Positions 41,355 through 49,512 of a DNA stretch of 64,000 nt are shown here, one piece after another; the stretch's first letter is position 1; each line of letters opens with the position of its first letter. The stretch comes from Pseudomonadota bacterium (lineage in GTDB: Bacteria; Bdellovibrionota_B; Oligoflexia; Silvanigrellales; Silvanigrellaceae). The stretch covers positions 1 through 64,000 of the forward strand of contig RFOM01000012.1 in assembly GCA_009926615.1 (NCBI GenBank), in the 5' to 3' direction. The notes beneath the pieces were generated by a model. That model searched no databases. It was given only the letters and a program-made list of their open reading frames with translations, and had not been told where the DNA came from. The translations under genes and the position numbers were made by a program.

Positions 41355-42203
41355 ATGGGTCTTCGTATTAAAACCAACGTTGAATCGCTTGTCGCTCAGC
41401 GTGGTCTCTCCAACAGTAACAACGAACTCAGCAACAGCTTCGAGAAGTTGTCTACTGGTTTACGCATCAACCGGTCTGCAGATGACGCCGCAGGTCTCGC
41501 AATTTCCGAGAACCTCCGTGCAAAAGTCCGCGGTCTGAATCAGGCAAAACGAAATGCCAACGACGGTGTTTCGCTTGTGCAGGTTGCCGAATCCGGTTTG
41601 AGCGAAATGGGCAACATTCTTATCCGTATGCGCGAACTGACTCTTCAGGCCGGCTCGGACACGGTCGGTGAAAGAGAAAAATCTTATATCCAAAAAGAAT
41701 TCGATCAGCTCAGTCAGGAAATCGACCGTATCGCCGACACGACTGAATTTAACGGTCTCCAGTTGCTGCGTCCCAACGACAAACCGGACGGAATTAAAGT
41801 TCAGGTCGGTTACAACGGCACAGAGAGCGACCAGCTGACTTTGAGGTTCGGTGACTCTGCCGAGGGGATCGGCGCAGAAGCACTCGGAGTCAAGAACACG
41901 AATCTCGTTTCTTCCGACCGCGAAACAGTTGCGGACAACCTCGAAAATATCGACCGCGGACTCGAGACGATCGCGTCTTCACGCGCCGTTCTTGGTTCTC
42001 TTCAGTCACGGTTGAACGCTGCAATCAGCAACATCAGCCAAGGTACCGAAACCATGGCAGCGGCCTCCAGCCGAATCCGCGACGTGGACTTCGCTGAAGA
42101 AACTGCGCGCCTCACTCAGAACCGAATCCTCAGCCAAGCAGGTCTGGCGGTACTCGCACAGGCAAACCAGAGACCTGAAATGGCTCTCTCACTGCTGCGC
42201 TGA
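41355..42203 (+). CDS. fliC: Flagellin
   Basis: A 282-residue flagellar filament subunit. The conserved D0/D1 N-terminus (MGLRIKTNVESL, then LSTGLRINRSADDAAGLAIS) and C-terminus (RIRDVDFAEETARLTQNRIL to ALSLLR) are complete. The variable centre is short (about residues 140-190), so the filament surface is minimal. The ribosome site AGGGAGGA lies 7 bases before the ATG and also resembles a CsrA target. It is followed by a second, different flagellin. Strong D1 similarity and the missing D2/D3 domains are typical of this phylum. Confidence 0.97.
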   Translation: MGLRIKTNVESLVAQRGLSNSNNELSNSFEKLSTGLRINRSADDAAGLAISENLRAKVRGLNQAKRNANDGVSLVQVAESGLSEMGNILIRMRELTLQAGSDTVGEREKSYIQKEFDQLSQEIDRIADTTEFNGLQLLRPNDKPDGIKVQVGYNGTESDQLTLRFGDSAEGIGAEALGVKNTNLVSSDRETVADNLENIDRGLETIASSRAVLGSLQSRLNAAISNISQGTETMAAASSRIRDVDFAEETARLTQNRILSQAGLAVLAQANQRPEMALSLLR

Positions 42204-42252
42204 TTCTGAAAACTTCTCGAATGTTTTTTGAGCACTGAAAAAAAATTCTAAA

Positions 42253-42271
42253 CCGCTCAGCGGCTGAGCGG
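42253..42271 (+). promoter_or_regulatory. Hairpin before the second flagellin gene
   Basis: Perfect 8-bp stem CCGCTCAG/CTGAGCGG with a CGG loop, ending 27 bases before ATG 42299. Same stem length, loop length and position as the hairpin at 41307-41325, although the stem sequence differs. The following ribosome site ACAAGGAGG closely resembles the CsrA consensus ACARGGA. Confidence 0.6.
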
Positions 42272-42298
42272 ATGGAAGAACACAAGGAGGGTTTTGAA

Positions 42299-43171
42299 AT
42301 GGGACTGCGAATTAAGAGTAACGTGGAAAGCATCGTGGCTCAGCGGCAACTCGGCAACAATCGCGCGGAAATGAGCGACAGCCTCGAAAAGCTCGCTTCC
42401 GGTTTGCGGATCAATAAATCTGCCGATGACGCTGCAGGTCTTGCGATCAGCGAAAGCATGCGGGCACGCATCCGCGGACTTGCACAGGCCAAGAGAAACG
42501 CCAGCGACGGCGTGTCGTTTCTGCAGGTGGCAGAAGGCGGACTGGGCGACCTGAACAACGTGCTGACCCGTATGCGGGAACTCACGACACAGGCCGCATC
42601 CGACACCATCGGAGCAAAAGAACGGCAGTATTTGAACCGTGAATTCGAACAGCTCGGCGAAGAGCTCAATCGAATCAAAGACGGCACAGAGTTCAACGGC
42701 ATGAAAATCCTCTCGGGTGATCAGGCCACAGACCTCGCAATTCAGGTCGGTGCGAGTGCACCGAAAGATTCTGATGACACCTCGGGGATTGTCCGCATCA
42801 AGTTCGACAATTTGTCGGATTTGAACTCGGCTCTGGCAGACCTGCCGAAGAGCATCGAAGGAGACAGCGGACAGTCACTCGGAGGCGGAGATACATCCGA
42901 AATCTTCTCGGCCATCGACGGCGCGATGGAGAAGGTCACCGACTTCAGAGCATCACTCGGTGCAATGCAAAGCCGGATGAACTCGACAATCACGGCGATT
43001 GACGTGACGAGCGAAAACCTGAGCGCGGCATCATCCAGAATTCGCGATGTTGATTATGCCTCGGAGACCGCAAGACTGGCCCAGTCAAAGATTTTGACTG
43101 CTGCGAGCACTTCGGTACTGTCGCAGGCAAACCAGCTTCCCGAAACAGTGTTGACCCTGCTTCGCGGATAA
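42299..43171 (+). CDS. fliC: Flagellin (second copy)
   Basis: 290 residues from ATG 42299, behind AAGGAGG. The D0/D1 regions are conserved (LASGLRINKSADDAAGLAIS; SRIRDVDYASETARLAQSKIL) but clearly diverged from the first copy, about half identical by eye. The centre has an extra Ser/Asp-rich segment. No separate promoter is evident in the 95-bp gap, so it is probably cotranscribed with the first gene, and a strong terminator follows. Two flagellins may mix in, or occupy different parts of, one filament. Confidence 0.96.
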   Translation: MGLRIKSNVESIVAQRQLGNNRAEMSDSLEKLASGLRINKSADDAAGLAISESMRARIRGLAQAKRNASDGVSFLQVAEGGLGDLNNVLTRMRELTTQAASDTIGAKERQYLNREFEQLGEELNRIKDGTEFNGMKILSGDQATDLAIQVGASAPKDSDDTSGIVRIKFDNLSDLNSALADLPKSIEGDSGQSLGGGDTSEIFSAIDGAMEKVTDFRASLGAMQSRMNSTITAIDVTSENLSAASSRIRDVDYASETARLAQSKILTAASTSVLSQANQLPETVLTLLRG

Positions 43172-43176
43172 CGTAA

Positions 43177-43217
43177 CAGGGCGGAGTAGTCATTAATACT
43201 CCGCCCTGCATTTTTTT
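43177..43217 (+). terminator. Strong terminator after the flagellin genes
   Basis: Perfect 12-bp stem CAGGGCGGAGTA/TACTCCGCCCTG with an 8-base loop followed by CA and seven T residues. Confidence 0.93.
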
Positions 43218-43249
43218 ATTTTGGGCTCTTTGACCGAGGGTATGACTTT

Positions 43250-44740
43250 ATGGCACTCGAACTGAAACAAGGTCTGCGTCAGTCGCAACAGCTGGTTCTT
43301 TCACCTCAGATACAGCAAGCCATCAAAGTTCTCACGCTCGGCAGGCAGGAATTAGAGGAAATGGTCGCAGAAGAACTGCGGCAAAACCCCTGCCTTGAAG
43401 AAGGCGAGAGTCAACAGGACATCACCGAGAGCAACGAATTTTCGACTCAGGAAAAAATTGACAGCAAGGAACAAAGCGAAGCACCGAAGGAAGAGGTTCC
43501 GGACATAGACGAACTTTTGTCCCGCTTCCGCGAATTGCCCGGAGAAGAGAGTCTTTCGCGCGACAACAGTGAATCCGAATTCGACTCCCCGAGCTACGAC
43601 CGGATGAGCAGCGATGACTCAAATCTGCATGATACGCTGGAAGAACAGCTGCGCCTTATGCATTTAACGGAATACGAGCTGAATTGTGCTTTTTTCCTGC
43701 TTCAGTATCTGGATGACAACGGCTTTCTCAATGCAAGCCTTGAAGACCTCTCTGCCGAGCAAAAAATCCCTGCTGATGACCTTGAATATGCGCTCAAGGC
43801 GATTCAAAAATGCGAGCCTACCGGTGTAGGTGCGCGCACTCTGCAGGAATGTCTTCTTCTGCAATTGAGGCAAAAAGAAGTTCAGACGCCGCTGGCTGAA
43901 AAAATTCTCCGTGACTACTGGAAAGAATTCGAAAAGCAGGATGTGGCCAAAATCGCACGGGCCACGGGTAAGTCTGCCGATGCCGTCAAGGAGGCACTTG
44001 TCTACATCAGGGAGAATCTCGATCCCCGACCGGCAAGACAGTACGGCAATGAGCAGCAGCAAATAGCAACTCCGGATGTCTTTATATTCCGCCGTGAGGA
44101 CAAGTGGGTCGTCAGTCTGAATGAAGACGGACTGCCTCGACTCAGGATATCGGCAAAATACGAGAACCTGATTGAAACCGTCACAGGTTCCAAAAAGCGC
44201 GCAGGCGAAGGCGAAGGCAAAGATCAGGCTCAGACAGACAAAAACCTCAAAGAGTTCGTGATCGACAACATCAAAAATGCGAGAGCCTTTGTTAAAGCAC
44301 TGGCCGACCGCAACAAAACAATTCTGCGCGTGACCGAAGTCATTCTCGAAAAGCAGATGGATTTTTTCGAGCACGGACCTGAACACCTCAAACCGCTGAC
44401 CCTGAAATCGGTCGCCGAGGAACTCGGACTTCACGAAAGCACAATTTCAAGGACGACAAGCAATAAATATGTTCATTCTCCGCAAGGTCTTTTTGAACTC
44501 AAGCATTTTTTCAACTCAGGCATGAGCACTGACGGCGGTGATGAACTTGCGAACGAAGTTGTCAAGGCATGGGTTGCTGAATGCATCCGCGGCGAAAATG
44601 ACAAAAAGCCGTTCTCGGATCAGGAAATTGCGGACTGGATACAGACCAAAAAGAGCGTCAAGATTGCCAGAAGAACGGTTGCAAAATACCGCGAGTCGCT
44701 GGGTCTTTTGCCATCGTCAAAACGGGTCAAAAAGTTTTGA
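43250..44740 (+). CDS. rpoN: RNA polymerase sigma-54 factor
   Basis: 496 residues. The activator-interacting N-terminus (LKQGLRQSQQLVLSPQIQQA), an acidic region II (about 45-125), the core-binding domain, the helix-turn-helix SVAEELGLHESTISR and the RpoN box ARRTVAKYRESLGL are all present. It recognises -24/-12 promoters such as the one at 27457. GAGG lies about 10 bases before the ATG. The order rpoN-ptsN-rapZ-HPr matches the proteobacterial rpoN cluster, except that no hpf lies between rpoN and ptsN. Confidence 0.97.
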   Translation: MALELKQGLRQSQQLVLSPQIQQAIKVLTLGRQELEEMVAEELRQNPCLEEGESQQDITESNEFSTQEKIDSKEQSEAPKEEVPDIDELLSRFRELPGEESLSRDNSESEFDSPSYDRMSSDDSNLHDTLEEQLRLMHLTEYELNCAFFLLQYLDDNGFLNASLEDLSAEQKIPADDLEYALKAIQKCEPTGVGARTLQECLLLQLRQKEVQTPLAEKILRDYWKEFEKQDVAKIARATGKSADAVKEALVYIRENLDPRPARQYGNEQQQIATPDVFIFRREDKWVVSLNEDGLPRLRISAKYENLIETVTGSKKRAGEGEGKDQAQTDKNLKEFVIDNIKNARAFVKALADRNKTILRVTEVILEKQMDFFEHGPEHLKPLTLKSVAEELGLHESTISRTTSNKYVHSPQGLFELKHFFNSGMSTDGGDELANEVVKAWVAECIRGENDKKPFSDQEIADWIQTKKSVKIARRTVAKYRESLGLLPSSKRVKKF

Positions 44741-44769
44741 GCCGGTTGTTCGGGGGAGCCTTCGTTTGA

Positions 44770-44798
44770 TTGACTTGAATCACCGATTAACCTATTGC
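44770..44798 (+). promoter_or_regulatory. Possible promoter of the ptsN-rapZ-HPr-EI run
   Basis: TTGACT (44770-44775), 17-base spacer, TATTGC (44793-44798). The -35 is good and the -10 is weak (3/6). It lies in the 106-bp gap where hpf is usually found. Confidence 0.35.
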
Positions 44799-44846
44799 GG
44801 GACAGCCCGAAGAAGCGAGGGCACCTCAAGAGGGAGGTAAAAAATA

Positions 44847-45353
44847 GTGGCCTGCCGCATCACTGACTACATGAAGCATGAGCTCATTGAACCCGCGCTT
44901 ACGGCGCAGGACAAAGCGGCACTCCTCAGGGAAATTGCACTGCTCGCCGGACGTGCTGTTTCGGGACTTGACCAAGAGGAACTTCACAAAAAGCTCGTTG
45001 AACGTGAACAAAAAGCGAGCACCGGAGCTGACCACGGTGTGGCGATTCCGCACGCGACCATTGACAGCACGGACAGAATCTTTGTTATCTTCGGCAAATC
45101 GCCGTCGGGCATTCCTTTTAATGCACTCGACAATGAAGATTCCAAACTCTTTTTTGCGGTCATAAGTCCCAGCAAACCGCACCAATCCGATGCAAGTTAT
45201 CTGCAGGTTATTTCAGCCATCTGCCGGCTGATGAGATCGTCTTCGCTAAGAGACCGCCTGCGGGCCGCCGGACAGTCGTCCGATATTCTCCTAATTCTCA
45301 AGAACGAAGAAGAATTCAGAATGACCCAACCTTCGTCGGTTGCACCCAAATAA
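44847..45353 (+). CDS. ptsN: Nitrogen-type PTS EIIA protein
   Basis: A 168-residue regulatory EIIA-Ntr domain protein that receives phosphate on His69 in GVAIPHAT. The family segments STGADHGVAIPHA, SPSGIPFNALD and the C-terminal ICRLMRSSSLRDRL are present. It starts with GTG 44847 behind GGGAGG. It lies in the rpoN cluster with rapZ, HPr and EI, and no sugar permease is encoded here, so the phosphorelay is probably regulatory. Confidence 0.93.
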   Translation: MACRITDYMKHELIEPALTAQDKAALLREIALLAGRAVSGLDQEELHKKLVEREQKASTGADHGVAIPHATIDSTDRIFVIFGKSPSGIPFNALDNEDSKLFFAVISPSKPHQSDASYLQVISAICRLMRSSSLRDRLRAAGQSSDILLILKNEEEFRMTQPSSVAPK

Positions 45354-45364
45354 AGGAGCTGCAG

Positions 45365-46273
45365 ATGTCGCCGTCTTTGTCGAATCCGCAGTCAAAAATC
45401 ATTATTGTCAGCGGTATGGCCGGATCGGGGAAATCGGTCGCTCTGAGAGCTCTCGAAGATCTGGGATTCCACTGCGTGGACAACCTGCCTGCCCTTTTGC
45501 TTTCCGGTTTCATAGATGCTTTCACGGAGCATCGCTTTCACGCGCCGCTTGTCGCATTGGCACTTGATGCGCGGGACAGAAAAATGCCCGCCGAACTCAT
45601 GGCCTGCTGGGAAAAGCTCAACAGTGCGGCGTCGCTGGAGCTTATTTTTCTTGAGGCGAATGATGACGTCCTTCTTAACCGCTTCCGAGAAACCAGACGG
45701 GTACATCCACTGACCAACGAAAGTCAGGGAAACAGCCCAAAAAAATCTCAATCTCTTGCGGATGCAATCACTCTGGATGCGGAAATTCTAAGACCTGTGC
45801 GATCGCTCGCGACGAGGGTCATTGATACCACGAAGATTTCAACACAAATGCTCCGCCAGACGATTTTGCATGACTACGCACCTTCAGCCGAGCATCTGGA
45901 AATGGCCGTGCAACTCGTGTCTTTCGGATTCAAACACGGAACCCCCGCGGATTTGGACACGCTTTTTGATGTCAGATGCTTTCCAAACCCTCATTATTCA
46001 GAGGAGTTAAGGCCGCTGACCGGACTCAGTGACGAGGTTTCCGGCTTTGTTCTGGGTGACAGCCGCGTGCAGGAATTCATTGAAAAGACACACAATCTTC
46101 TGACGTTTTTGCTGCCTCTCTACCGGTCCGAGGGAAAACGCTACTTCAGCGTGGGGATTGGTTGCACAGGAGGAAAACACAGGAGTGTTGCCATAGTTGA
46201 AGCTTTGGGCAAAAGATTACGACCGATCATGCCGAAGCTTAAGATTGAACACAGGCACTTCGACAAGGAGTAA
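45365..46273 (+). CDS. rapZ: RNase adapter / nucleotide-binding protein RapZ
   Basis: 302 residues. The N-terminal P-loop GMAGSGKS is at 17-24 and DNLPALLL follows. The C-terminal domain ends with GIGCTGGKHRSV, the metabolite-binding signature of RapZ/YvcJ. In enterobacteria RapZ controls an sRNA of amino-sugar synthesis, and elsewhere it links GTP/ATP binding to RNA turnover or late competence. It lies 11 bp after ptsN and 3 bp before the HPr gene. Confidence 0.95.
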   Translation: MSPSLSNPQSKIIIVSGMAGSGKSVALRALEDLGFHCVDNLPALLLSGFIDAFTEHRFHAPLVALALDARDRKMPAELMACWEKLNSAASLELIFLEANDDVLLNRFRETRRVHPLTNESQGNSPKKSQSLADAITLDAEILRPVRSLATRVIDTTKISTQMLRQTILHDYAPSAEHLEMAVQLVSFGFKHGTPADLDTLFDVRCFPNPHYSEELRPLTGLSDEVSGFVLGDSRVQEFIEKTHNLLTFLLPLYRSEGKRYFSVGIGCTGGKHRSVAIVEALGKRLRPIMPKLKIEHRHFDKE

Positions 46274-46276
46274 CGT

Positions 46277-46630
46277 GTGATTGAATTTAAGGCCAAAGTT
46301 CGGGTGATCCACGTTTTGGGGCTGCATGCACGCCCCGGCGTGACCATTGTAAAATGCGCACAAAAATTTCAGCCGACAGAGCTGGAACTGCGTTGTTTAT
46401 CCACTAATTCCAGAGCCTTAGGACATTCATTGTTATCCATCCTGAGTTTAGGGGCCGGACGCGACAGTGAAATAGAACTCATCTGCAGGGGTCCGCGTGC
46501 CGATGAACTATTGAAGGCCGTCAGACAAATTTTTGAAAGTGGTTTCGCCGACGGCGGGGAGACAGATGAGGAAGAGTTCGCGAACAGTCCTGCGCGGAAT
46601 TCCAATTTCCGCAGGGTTAGTGGTGGGTAA
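46277..46630 (+). CDS. ptsH: HPr phosphocarrier protein with C-terminal extension
   Basis: 117 residues, against the usual 85-90. The active His17 is in GLHARPG, and the NSRALGHSLLSILSLGAG stretch occupies the regulatory Ser46 region. Residues from about 92 on (GGETDEEEFANS to the end) are an acidic, polar extension encoded by DNA that also carries the EI ribosome site and start. It begins with GTG 46277, AAGGAG 6 bases upstream. The 65-bp overlap with ptsI means translation of EI is probably coupled. Confidence 0.92.
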   Translation: MIEFKAKVRVIHVLGLHARPGVTIVKCAQKFQPTELELRCLSTNSRALGHSLLSILSLGAGRDSEIELICRGPRADELLKAVRQIFESGFADGGETDEEEFANSPARNSNFRRVSGG

Positions 46631-48335
46631 GCTGGCACGTGTCCAGCAGCGCCATCCCGTCAGCTCTACCGTTCCCGAGTCCCATTCTCCCGACCTTGAG
46701 TGGTCCAAGTTCCTGACAGCCCAAAGCCGCGCACTCAACCAAATCGAAATGCTCAAATCGGAAAACACGGCGGATGCTGACTTTCCTGCCGTCATGGACG
46801 GCTATGAACTTTTGCTGACGGACGTTTACATTACCGAGAGCATCAAACACTTTATATTCAACGAAGGCATGGACACGCGATCGGCGGTCAGCAAAACATT
46901 CGCGGAGGCCGGACGGCGCATTTCCGCGGCACCGCATCAGCATTTGCGTGACAAAACTTTTGACATGGAATCATGTGAAAGTTTTCTTGCCGACGCTCTT
47001 GAATCAGAAATTTTTTTGGAAAAATCCGATCAGCTTCGCGGCAGGATTGTAATTGTGACCCAACCAACCCCGCAAGACATTATTCGTTTTCATCAAAGCG
47101 GGGTTGCGGGAATTGTTGCCGAGCAGGGGTCACAGCTGAGTCATGCTGCGATTCTCGCGAGAAGCTTTAATATCCCGACGTTATTCTCGGCGCATGACGT
47201 TTCCAAGGCGGGTCTTCACGGACAACCCGCAGTGCTGAATGCCGGTGAAGCCACACTGACGATTAACCCGAGCCGCACCGAAGTCAGAAAAGCGGAAGCG
47301 CGCCGTGCGGTCGAGCTTCTGCTCAATCAAAAACTAAAGGCACGCTCGACAAACCTCGCCAGAACAAAAGACGGACACAGGATTTTCGTTCTGGCAAATG
47401 CCGACGGTCCTCCGGATGCAAGGTCACTGTTGGCTTCGGGTGCCGAGGGTATCGGACTTTTTCGGACGGAGTTTCTCCACCTTCAGAATTCTTCGGCGAA
47501 CGATACTGACGATTCGCGGGTTTTATTCGGATTGCTCGCGGAAAGTTTCGCACCGAAGTGGGTCACCGTCAGGCTGCTGGATGCCGGAGGAGACAAAGGC
47601 TATCCGGCAGGAAACGACTATGCGCAGGGACCCTTCGGGCTCAGAGGAATTCGTTTTCTGCTCGCAGAACAGAAAATTCTGTACAGACAAATTACGGCAA
47701 TAATTAAAGCAAACAAACACGAAAACATCCGCATACTGATTCCTTTTGTGACGGATGTCGAAGAAGTCAGGGCGGTAAAACGCATTACCCATGAGATCTG
47801 GACTGAACTGACTGCCCAGCAGCACACGGGGATTCATTACCCGAAGATTGGCGCAATGATCGAAACACCTGCGGCTCTTTTTTTGCTCGACAAATTGAGC
47901 AGAGAGTGTGACTTTTTAAGCATCGGCTCAAACGATCTGACCCAGCACACACTGTGCGTCGACCGGACGGATGACACCTTTCAAAATAAATTCAGTTCAT
48001 TTCATCCCGCTGTCCTCAGATCCTTAAAATTAATCTTTGATCTGCAGAAGAACACCGACTTGGGAATATGTCTTTGCGGCGAACTGGCATCTGATCCTGT
48101 TGCTACCGAACTGCTCGTCGGCCTCGGCTGCCGGCAACTCTCGGTGCAGCCTGTAAACATGCCGGTATTGAAAGACATGATTCGTCAGCTCGATTTTACT
48201 GAAGCCGAAAAACTTGCCGCAAAAGCGCTGAACTGTGACGGTGCCGAAAGTGTGCGGACACTGCTCGTGAGCCGCCATGAAGAACTGTTCGACTACTCCG
48301 CAGGAAACAAGTCTCTGCGCAATCGTGCCGGTTGA
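46566..48335 (+). CDS. ptsI: PTS enzyme I
   Basis: 589 residues. It transfers phosphate from PEP to HPr. The phosphorylated His193 lies in GSQLSHAAILARSFNIPT, GIGLFRTEFL and the Arg-rich GPFGLRGIRFLL bind PEP, and LCGELASD is the conserved Cys region. ATG 46566 with GGGGAG upstream gives the usual EI N-terminus (RGIPISAGLVVGK). The earlier in-frame start at 46533 is less well placed. It ends 5 bp from the convergent CPBP gene. Confidence 0.95.
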   Translation: MRKSSRTVLRGIPISAGLVVGKLARVQQRHPVSSTVPESHSPDLEWSKFLTAQSRALNQIEMLKSENTADADFPAVMDGYELLLTDVYITESIKHFIFNEGMDTRSAVSKTFAEAGRRISAAPHQHLRDKTFDMESCESFLADALESEIFLEKSDQLRGRIVIVTQPTPQDIIRFHQSGVAGIVAEQGSQLSHAAILARSFNIPTLFSAHDVSKAGLHGQPAVLNAGEATLTINPSRTEVRKAEARRAVELLLNQKLKARSTNLARTKDGHRIFVLANADGPPDARSLLASGAEGIGLFRTEFLHLQNSSANDTDDSRVLFGLLAESFAPKWVTVRLLDAGGDKGYPAGNDYAQGPFGLRGIRFLLAEQKILYRQITAIIKANKHENIRILIPFVTDVEEVRAVKRITHEIWTELTAQQHTGIHYPKIGAMIETPAALFLLDKLSRECDFLSIGSNDLTQHTLCVDRTDDTFQNKFSSFHPAVLRSLKLIFDLQKNTDLGICLCGELASDPVATELLVGLGCRQLSVQPVNMPVLKDMIRQLDFTEAEKLAAKALNCDGAESVRTLLVSRHEELFDYSAGNKSLRNRAG

Positions 48336-48340
48336 AACTC

Positions 48341-49072
48341 TCACTGGTAAAAATAACTCAGCATGCCAAAGTCTCTCAGCAGCGGCCACCACAATGGCCC
48401 GAGAGTGTTTGACAGGCTGTGGATAAGCAGGGCTGCCGCCGGATTTCCCGTCAACATTGTCAACGACGCTGCAATAATTCCAAGAAAAAAAGGTCCGGTC
48501 GGGACCGGCAAAACTCCCTGTGCAAGTGCTTGGCTCCAAAAAGTGAACATGTCGGGACTCACGGGAAAATGCAGTAACCAAAAGAAAAGTGCGTTAAAAT
48601 AACAGATCCAAAAAAGACCGGCACCGGAAAGTGCTTTTGTTGACTGCTTTTGCTCTGCGAGGGCAATCTGAGCCTTCAACAGCCAGCCGCGGAAAAAAAA
48701 CTCCTCTGCCACCGGTGCAATGATGATCGAAGAAAATCCTGCGCTGCTGAAAATCCATTGCTTCGTCTCTGCAAATGCTTTGTTCCATTGAGCGGAATAC
48801 ACCGTTCCGAGAATGATGACCGGAATCAGAATGTACAAAAAACAGACCAGATAACCCCAATAGTTTTTCGGCCTGCGAATGATTTCGGAAAAAAAAGAAA
48901 AAGACCTTCGGACACTCATCGCTGGAAGACCGAACAGAACACAGGCGACGCCAAGGTGCCGGACAAAAGGTTCCGGAATCAAGAGTGCAGAAACCTTGAT
49001 CATCAGAAACGCAATCAGCAATATTGAAAAAATCCTTGCAGGCGTTTGTGTTCCGTCACGTGTGTGCGTCAT
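48341..49072 (-). CDS. CPBP-family intramembrane metalloprotease
   Basis: A 243-residue polytopic protein of the CAAX/ABI protease family. The motif APVAEEFFFRGWLL has the catalytic Glu-Glu and Arg, FFWLLHFP the first His, and LLIHSLSNTLG the second His and Asn. Substrates are unknown; bacterial members can process lipoproteins or confer self-immunity to peptides. It converges with ptsI. Confidence 0.85.
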   Translation of the reverse strand: MTHTRDGTQTPARIFSILLIAFLMIKVSALLIPEPFVRHLGVACVLFGLPAMSVRRSFSFFSEIIRRPKNYWGYLVCFLYILIPVIILGTVYSAQWNKAFAETKQWIFSSAGFSSIIIAPVAEEFFFRGWLLKAQIALAEQKQSTKALSGAGLFWICYFNALFFWLLHFPVSPDMFTFWSQALAQGVLPVPTGPFFLGIIAASLTMLTGNPAAALLIHSLSNTLGPLWWPLLRDFGMLSYFYQ

Positions 49073-49107
49073 TTAAGCTCCGCCTTTGCCGCTCTCCCGC
49101 CGTCAAT

Positions 49108-49136
49108 TTGAACTTCTGCTCTCTCCGCGCTAGGGT
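49108..49136 (+). promoter_or_regulatory. Possible promoter of trxA
   Basis: TTGAAC (49108-49113) and TAGGGT (49131-49136) with a 17-base spacer, upstream of GAGGAG and ATG 49180. The -10 match is only 3/6. Confidence 0.35.
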
Positions 49137-49179
49137 ACGGCCGGATGTTTGTCATCTTTTACACTGAGGAGTATGCCCG

Positions 49180-49512
49180 ATGTCTGACCTCGTTATGCAC
49201 GTCACCGAGAAAAATTTTCAAACTGAAGTTCTTGAAAGCAACATTCCGGTTCTGGTCGACTTTTGGGCCGACTGGTGCGGCCCCTGCGTGGCTCTTGCGC
49301 CCACACTCGAGGAAATTGCCAAGGAGCGGCAAGGCAAAATCAAGGTTTGCAAGGTCAACGTGGAAGACGAACCCCAACTCGCGGCACAGTTCAACATACG
49401 CAACATACCCTTTCTGGCCTTCATCAAGAACGGTCAAAAAGTGGGAGATTTGGTTGGTAACCACCCCAAACAGACCATTCTCAAGGCGGTAGATTCAGTT
49501 GCCAACGGGTAA
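49180..49512 (+). CDS. trxA: Thioredoxin
   Basis: A 110-residue general disulfide reductase with the classical active site WCGPC (Cys33, Cys36). VLVDFWADWCGPC and IRNIPFLAFIKNG (cis-Pro region, here IPF in place of the usual TPT) are typical. GAGGAG is placed well before the ATG. The 3' end overlaps rnhB by 14 bp. Confidence 0.96.
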   Translation: MSDLVMHVTEKNFQTEVLESNIPVLVDFWADWCGPCVALAPTLEEIAKERQGKIKVCKVNVEDEPQLAAQFNIRNIPFLAFIKNGQKVGDLVGNHPKQTILKAVDSVANG

